Both the position numbers and the translations under genes were made by a program. The notes below the pieces were generated by a model that worked only from the letters and a program-made list of their open reading frames with translations, searched no databases and had not been told where the DNA came from. 12,989 nt of DNA from Dictyocoela muelleri. Lineage: Eukaryota > Microsporidia. The stretch covers positions 1-12,989 of the forward strand of contig SDVU01000484.1 of the NCBI GenBank assembly GCA_016256075.1, read 5' to 3'. Of this stretch, positions 7,191 through 12,989 are shown piece after piece (position 1 is the stretch's first letter; every line of letters starts with the position of its first letter).

Positions 7191-7501
7191 ATATAGAAAA
7201 TATGAAATTTTCCATTTCTTTTTATGCTCATAGGCGAGAAAACTTATGTTCATTCTAAGAAATATCCGTAGTCGGCTCAAACAAATGTATAAATTAAATC
7301 AGTTACATATCTTAGATATTTTCAACTTGTATTTTTCTAAAATTAAAAACGTAAAGAAACAAAATTTACAAATACAGAAAATATTCATAATCATGCAGAA
7401 ATGTAGAGTTGCAATGACAATAATATGTTAGAAACTGGAAAATACCCGTGTAAGGTATTCTGAAAGAATATAAAATTTATAAAATTACACACGCGATCCT
7501 G
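7191..7501. other. AT-rich spacer between SINE-like copy and hAT element
   Basis: A 61-codon plus-strand frame (7246-7431) has K/I/N/Q-rich composition and no recognised domain, so it is not called a gene. AATACC/GGTATT around 7441-7460 forms a short stem-loop. Nothing else is recognised. Confidence 0.4.
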
Positions 7502-7509
7502 TACTAATG
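7502..7509 (+). repeat. 8-bp target site duplication, left
   Basis: TACTAATG immediately precedes the CAGGG end of the hAT element and is repeated exactly at 8061-8068. Eight base pairs is the usual hAT duplication length. Confidence 0.88.
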
Positions 7510-8060
7510 CAGGGTGGCAAGCTTTTTTAGTTGCGGGCTATATTTAAAGAATTAAAGTATATGGTGAACCGCACATATAAAAATTCTTGGGCTAGGTTAT
7601 TATTGGGGGCACAGAAAAACATTCATATATTTGAGCTTACAAAAAACTGAAATAATATTTAAGCTTTAATTTACTTTATACTATCAGAAAATATTATATT
7701 GAAAAATAATATCATAAAAACACATATTAGGACAAAGTACTAATATAATAATTTTGTGAGATATGTTAAAATAACAATATCCCTACCATAGTAGTAAGTT
7801 ATGCGAAGTCTCATATTCTTTCGGTTTTTAATAAGCCCCCTATGAAAGTTTTCTCGTCACTCGAAAAAACCTTATATCAAACTTTTTTTTATCGTCATAT
7901 AAAAAAATTTTGATAATCAATTTCAATAAAATTAAAAATAGCTTATTTATAATAAAAGTTGAATAATATACCAAATATAGGTAATTTTTTATTTGCATGC
8001 GGGCACACTAAATATCTGGCGGTCACATTTGGTCCGCGGTCAGCTGTTTTCCCACCCATG
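7510..8060. mobile_element. non-autonomous hAT-superfamily element
   Basis: The 551-bp element starts CAGGGTGGCAAGCTTTTTTA, and read from the right end it starts CATGGGTGGGAAAAC. Both fit the hAT terminal pattern CA-x-GGGTGG-x-AA. The subterminal regions carry the GC-rich blocks common in hAT ends (TTGCGGGC on the left; CCGCGGACCAAATGTGACCG on the minus strand of the right). It is flanked by perfect 8-bp duplications TACTAATG. No transposase reading was recognised inside, so mobility would depend on a transposase elsewhere. The intact duplication suggests a fairly recent insertion relative to the other debris. Confidence 0.85.
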
Positions 8061-8068
8061 TACTAATG
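8061..8068 (+). repeat. 8-bp target site duplication, right
   Basis: TACTAATG directly follows the right end of the hAT element and is identical to 7502-7509. Confidence 0.88.
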
Positions 8069-8453
8069 AAAAAAAAAGGAAAAAAACGTAAAAAACGTAA
8101 AATGGTTCTGATGATTAATTTTTTATTTAAAATTGCAAATCTATTTAAAGCGTTTGTTATTTTTTTCTAATAATTAAGAGTTTATAACAGATAATATGAT
8201 TAACATAAAGATATAAAAGATACAATAGAAATAAACATAAATGAAAATAACTATTAAGCTTTTAAATTTTAAATGATATTTACGTTATCAAAAGGTGATA
8301 AAAATAAGTTTTTTTTCTAGAAAATTTGGTTATAAACATGAAAACAAAACAAGATTTATTATTTTTAGCATAAATGATTAATTTTTATTAATTGAAAAAC
8401 TCACGTGATAGATTGAACATTAGACTTTACATCATTTTTATTCAATTTTTGTT
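8069..8453. other. AT-rich stretch, no gene seen
   Basis: Purine-rich start (AAAAAAAAAGG and repeated AAAAACGTA), then ordinary AT-rich sequence. No repeat, RNA or coding signal is recognised. Confidence 0.4.
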
Positions 8454-8686
8454 TGTCATGTTACAACGAATTGTATCATTTTACATTTTGAGTCACCCTT
8501 TATTAAATTTAATTTAAATGCATTGAAAATAGCTTTTAAATTTAATAATGAAATTACATTAATGGCTTCGCTACAAATTGAGACACCTTTTAGTAAAAAA
8601 ATTTACTTAAAAAAATAAAAATAAAAAATTTTATAATTTAAAATTTCAAAGTATTTAGCTTGCTGTAAATTGTGTATATTTTTTTC
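8454..8686 (+). repeat. long inverted repeat, left arm (about 90-bp subunits)
   Basis: About 233 bp that align, with gaps, to the reverse complement of 9978-10215 at roughly 75-80 percent. The best blocks are GTTACAACGAATTG...TTTGAGTCACCC at the outer end and TTTCAAAGTATTTAGCTTGC near the inner end. Inside the arm a degenerate motif like TACAAATTGAGACACCTTTT recurs three times (8482, 8572 and about 8664), spaced about 90 bp apart, so the arm appears built of diverged tandem subunits. The outer end reads TGTCATG and its partner ends in ATTACA. Confidence 0.7.
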
Positions 8687-9104
8687 TAATTAAAATTTAT
8701 ATAAAAAAATAAAATTATTATATTTCAATTTTAAATATTAGAAATTCTAATTAAATAGTTTTATATATTAAGTTCAATTTTTATTATAATTTAAATGATT
8801 TTTTTTAAACAATTAAAACTAGTATTTATAATTTCAAATGTTCATTCGTTTCGTATTTGACAATTTCTTCTTTTAATATATAAAAAAACGAATAAGCCTC
8901 TAAATAAGAAGCTTCCAGAATAGTTATTAAAATATGATAAATTATATGGTTTTACAACATTACCTTAGGTTAAACATGTATTATATCACGCTGACGAATA
9001 TCATATTCTCTTCTGTACAAATTAACGTAGTTCAAAAATCTTATATGTATATTAATTTCTGAAATATCATTATTAGAAATATTACTACACGCATTCTTAA
9101 ATCT
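8687..9104. other. AT-rich stretch between repeat arm and pol fossil
   Basis: No recognisable domain. It could include the 3' tail of the retroelement that holds the integrase portion, but no long terminal repeat could be identified. Confidence 0.35.
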
Positions 9105-9977
9105 TTTAGATGGAAAAAAAAGGTTTTAATTTTTGCAGCTGATTGCGACTAATTATATACTCATAAACTAGTTTATGTAAATAGTACAACAGATCAAAAT
9201 GATGAAGGAACATAGTTTTTCAAAGCCTTTCTTTTAAAGTTCTTTTGAATTTTTCGATTTGACCTATTGATTATAGATGATAAAGTCTTCCATGTATGAC
9301 TCTTATCATAGAATTATTAAATCTACCGTTGACTGAATAATTTATAAATTTTAAAAATATTATCTATGTTAAAGATATCCCAGCTTCCTCTTTGTAATCT
9401 TGGATTCTTAAAATCTTCGAAAAGTGATTTAGTCTTTTTTTTGCTAAATATGACTATAAAAATTGTTAAAATTATCGATAAAAGAGAAAATATAATTATA
9501 TTTTTTCATTATGATCTTAATAAGAGCTTATATCAAAGTGTCGATAATTTTTCTTTCTATCTGATATTAGGGTATGATAGGTGTAACGGAATTATCATTT
9601 ACAGTCGTCTTTCACGCATACAATTTTCACAGTTAGAAATCTGTGATAACATTTATATAGAAAATTCCACAATATGTATGAAATATTCATTCATAAGTCC
9701 TTCTAGGTCTAAATGGTCAAGTGAAGGTAAAGCAGATATTATTTGTTTTATTTGATTGTTTTTATATTTACATATAAATCTTTTATATGAACCATTAAAT
9801 TTATAAAAAAAAGTTTACTTATAATAACTTTAAATTTTGATCACAATCTTTGAATATTCACTTTTCTTTTTTATCCATTCCTTCTGGATAAACCTTACTT
9901 CTTAAAAATTTTATAATATTTTTTTATATTATTAAATATAAACTAATATTCCTATAAGAATATTTTTATTTTTTTAA

Positions 9978-10215
9978 AAAAAAAAGTGACACAATTAGCA
10001 ACAAGCTACATACTTTAAAATTTTTCAATTTTTAAATTTAAAATTTTATTTTTTTAAGAGTAAAATTGTATTACAAAAGGAGAGACAATTTGCATGTGAC
10101 TATTAATTAAATTTCTTTATCAAATTAAATTTTTTTTTCATAACTTTTTTAAATTGAATTAAAAAAAACAGGGTGACACAATTTGTAAAGTGGAAAAATT
10201 TGTAGTAACATTACA
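9978..10215 (-). repeat. long inverted repeat, right arm (inside pol fossil)
   Basis: Inverted partner of 8454-8686. It carries three diverged motifs of the GTGACACAATTTGTA type at 10171, about 10080 and 9986, again about 92 bp apart and in the opposite orientation to the left arm. It occupies the interval where the RNase H to integrase linker would be expected, so it probably entered the retroelement after that element inserted. Confidence 0.7.
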
Positions 10216-10689
10216 CATAATTTTTTTTAGGTAATACTTTTTTTTATAATTATCTATCAATGTGTATTAAATCAGAAAATATATAAAATTATTTTATAGA
10301 AAAAAATATGTTTAGACTAGAATTAAGCTGAAGCTATTAATCTGATTATCAATACTATTTTATATTTCGTCATAAAAAAATACATAAAATAAAGTTTTAT
10401 ATTTTGCTATTTTTTTTTACTGAATCTAAATAACAGCAAAAAAATGTGATTATTCGCTAATATAAAACTACAGACTTCTTAATTAACGTTTAAAAATTTT
10501 AACATTTGCATTTTAACACATGATAATTTCTATGATTAAGTTACATAAACTGTTAAAAATTCATAATAATGTTTAAAACAATTTTTTTTTCATATTTGTA
10601 AAGTACTCATTTCAAGAAAATTAATATGAAAATATTTTTAATTTGATTTTTAGATTAAAAAAATCGAATATTTAAGTATAATTTTTTAG

Positions 10690-10709
10690 GCCTTAGCAAA
10701 AAATAAGGC
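10690..10709. repeat. small stem-loop
   Basis: GCCTTA (10690-10695) and TAAGGC (10704-10709) flank an A-rich 8-nt loop. It overlaps the edge of the pol fossil. Probably incidental. Confidence 0.4.
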
Positions 10710-11280
10710 GTTACATCGTTCTATTTCTCTGTACTAATGACATAACCTCTACTATTAATCTAAATTTTTACATAAATTTACGGAATGTGAAATTTTCACT
10801 CAAATTTGATTAAACAATAATTACTATAGAATATTACATGTTAAATAAGAACAAAATAAAGAAAATAAGAATATTTTAATTGCATATTATTGCAATATAT
10901 TATACAATAATGAATTTAACAATTTATTAAAATACACGAATTTAAGACAAAAAATGAGAAGTCTCTAAATTATTATCTACTTAATATAAATTCTAGAATA
11001 TAAACCGGATTTTCGATAATAAAAGAAATTCAGTTCTGACAATAAGCCTAATAACGGCAATCTTTTAATTAGATGAATTTTAATTACATGAATAAAAATC
11101 TCTGCCGAAGCTGATTTAATCTACCAGCAAAAAATTAAATATTAGAAACTAATATGGAATTTTTAATACCGAAAGGTAGTTTTCTTGCATAGGTTCTCTT
11201 TACGCGTAGACATAGTAGACTTGAAAGCTTTAACGAAATAAGGAAAACGTACCATTATGTGTCAAAAATATAAAAAAAAA

Positions 11281-12048
11281 ATCATATGTTAAATTTAATA
11301 AGTCATGAGCTTAGCTAGAATACTACAATAAAAACTAAATGTTTATATCAACTATAAACCAAGACAACTTTTTTTTATAGATCAAATTAAAATAATCTTA
11401 TCTAAATAATTAGCTATATTAATTTATCTGTAGTTTATATTCGTAGATTCGTTTTTTTTTCAAAATAGGAAGATAAGATTATTTTTTATCTAATTCGCAA
11501 AGATACATTGTTAAAGACAAATATTTCTAGACTTAAAATAAAATTTTATTCTTAGATATTGAAAAACAGATAAACTGGGATATATAACTTTTTTATAAGT
11601 TATTAGATTTTTATTTGTCAAAAGTTTCAAAGAAAAGAAAAAAGTACAACGATTATGTTATAACCTTAAATATAAAATACATTTTATTTACATATATATG
11701 TCTGTGAAAAGTAGTTATATTTGAAACATACACTCTATATATGATAAACGATATATTCAATTAAAAATTATATCCTATGTATAAAACGATTTTTAATTAT
11801 TAAATATGCTTAAAAATTATTCATCCTATCTAAAATCGACTTATTAATTCATTTGAACAAGTTTTTTATTTAGGAGTAAACTTGTCATCCATCAAAAGTT
11901 TCATTTAAAGATTTCACTATATGATTCCGAAAAATAGCTAATATGCTAAATATCTGTTGTTAAATGATATCACAAGTACTTTTTAATCGATAAATAAATA
12001 TTTATATATACCCCATTCAATTTCCGTTAGAAAACTAGGGAATATCGC
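11281..12048. other. AT-rich stretch, nothing recognised
   Basis: Expected position of the upstream parts of the retroelement, but no protease, gag or LTR signal could be read. No RNA gene or clear repeat was seen. Confidence 0.4.
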
Positions 12049-12933
12049 ATAATAATTGTTGCGCGCTAAGCGCGCGACATGCCAAAAGTGACAGAAAATA
12101 AAAAAATAATACACATTTAATTTTTTATTTACAATTTTCTTTTTGTATCAAAATTTTATATTTTTTAATTTTATTAATTATAGTTTTTTTTAATTTTTAA
12201 TTTTTTTTATTTTTAATTTTTATTTAATTTTTTTAGAATTAAGTTTATATAAATCTGTAATTTATGTTTTTAGAATAACTTTTTTTTTAGTGAACATGTA
12301 TTATAGACATTGAAGCAAGCTACATGCGCCTCGCTACACTATTGTCTGGTAAATATTTTAAAATTTTAAATCAATATTTTATTAATTTTTTAATGAAAAG
12401 TTTGGCAATCACAGATTGAATTATGAAAAAAATATAAAAAAAATATAATTATTCTAATTATAAAAGGTTATCTATATTCAAATTGAATTTTTTTATTGTA
12501 AATTTTATTGTGTATAATAAAAATCGTTATTTTAGCTATATTTTTTAAAATATTCTGAACCGCATTTTCATGGATTTTGAAATAATAAATATATATATTT
12601 AGAAAAAATATATTTTAGATTCTAGGTTAAGCTATTAAGTAGCCTTTTGCAAACCGATTGATAGGTTATTACTAAAGCTATTAATTACGTAATTAAATAG
12701 ATTAAAACTAATCCTCAGTTGTTGATGGGCTAATTGTTAATAATAATATAACGCTTAGTAATATTGTATCTAGCGTTTATCGCATAATTATAGGCTTCTC
12801 GGATAGAGATGTAACGATTTTCGAATGGATGTAACGCGTCTCGCATACAAAAATAGACAAAAAAAAATTATTTGAAAATTAAAAAAGTGGTCGTGTTTCG
12901 CATGTTGCGCGTTTCTCGCGACACAATTATTAT
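12049..12933. mobile_element. possible 885-bp element with GC-rich terminal inverted repeats
   Basis: 12049-12082 resembles the reverse complement of 12900-12933: both begin ATAATAATTGT, continue with CGCG-rich sequence and end in CGACATGC or CAACATGC. Identity is about 75-80 percent over 34 bp. The left end also contains a near-perfect palindrome GCGCGCTAAGCGCGC (12061-12075). The interior is AT-rich without a coding signal, but has two more GC-richer patches (12312-12348 and 12800-12850). No target duplication was identified. This may be a non-autonomous transposon or two opposed copies of a short dispersed repeat. Confidence 0.45.
12681..12696. repeat. 16-bp perfect palindrome
   Basis: TTAATTACGTAATTAA is self-complementary. 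It lies inside the candidate element at 12049-12933. In AT-rich DNA such palindromes occur by chance, so no function is claimed. Confidence 0.5.
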
Positions 12934-12989
12934 AGTTACTTACGTGTAGAAATTCATATAATTGTATAACAGATTTTTATTTAATTTTT

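Larger units (their letters stand above)
9105..11280 (-). mobile_element. Ty3/gypsy-type LTR retroelement pol fossil
   Basis: Minus-strand remnants occur in canonical pol order. A reverse-transcriptase portion lies at about 10985-11265, recognised by a KLPFGIKNS block and a following 'HV..hL' segment. An RT-RNase H connection segment lies around 10710-10800. An unreadable RNase H interval follows, then an integrase portion at about 9105-9790. The integrase part shows a C-x2-C zinc-finger half (NCENC), a core-start resemblance (FIDNF) and a GQIEKFKRTLKERL block typical of retroviral-type integrases. Collinearity and spacing favour Ty3/gypsy over a TIR-bounded integrase transposon. No gag, protease or LTRs were recognised. 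The copy is heavily broken, with probably ten or more breaks, and appears old. One arm of a long inverted repeat (9978-10215) lies within it. Confidence 0.65.

Noticed and set aside
7246-7431. 61-codon plus-strand frame
   Set aside because: K/I/N/Q-rich, no homology recognised, sits between two mobile elements.
9366-9755. 129-codon plus-strand frame
   Set aside because: Antisense to the integrase portion of a retroelement fossil; no domain in this orientation.
8454-10215. Autonomous Ginger-type integrase transposon
   Set aside because: TIR-like arms and an integrase fit superficially, but RT and connection remnants upstream in pol order make a Ty3/gypsy fossil with an inserted repeat arm more likely; kept only as an alternative.
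10731-10740. Third TGTACTAATG as another hAT duplication site
   Set aside because: No hAT terminus adjoins it; taken as coincidence.

Overview
The window is extremely AT-rich eukaryotic DNA with one intact gene, an intronless MCM5 (replicative helicase subunit) at 3308-5254 on the plus strand. A microsporidian is the best guess. The MCM5 is short (648 residues, against roughly 700-775 in most eukaryotes) and has no intron. A run of five C abuts its ATG, resembling the CCC-like start-proximal motif reported for several microsporidia. The low gene density and heavy transposon debris would suit a large-genome AT-rich species of the Edhazardia, Hamiltosporidium or Anncaliia kind. The species cannot be fixed from this window.

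Layout. 1-78 is a 22-bp tandem repeat. 626-1440 carries coding-like remnants on the minus strand: two unrecognised open stretches and a broken Merlin/IS1595-type transposase. 1564-1649 is a 43-bp tandem duplication and 1702-1747 a perfect 21-bp-stem hairpin. 1798-2560 holds a tRNA-like head fragment and one copy of a tRNA-headed SINE-like repeat; a second copy lies at 6739-7190. 2701-3247 is an 18-bp minisatellite ending about 60 bp before MCM5. Downstream of MCM5 are a small hairpin, a weak inverted-repeat element (5914-6173), a 152-bp MITE (6465-6616), the second SINE-like copy and a 551-bp non-autonomous hAT element with a perfect 8-bp target duplication (7510-8060).

From 8454 onward no live gene is seen. 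A Ty3/gypsy-type pol fossil on the minus strand (about 9105-11280) has reverse transcriptase, connection and integrase portions in the canonical order. A pair of long inverted repeats (8454-8686 and 9978-10215), each built of about 90-bp degenerate subunits, brackets the integrase portion, and its right arm lies inside the pol fossil. The right end (12049-12933) is bounded by GC-rich inverted repeats that stand out from the AT background.

The window is therefore one housekeeping replication gene in a graveyard of mobile elements. The most interesting candidates for something undescribed are the tRNA-headed repeat with a conserved, apparently structured body, the about 90-bp inverted-repeat family, and the GATA-site-rich minisatellite just upstream of MCM5.
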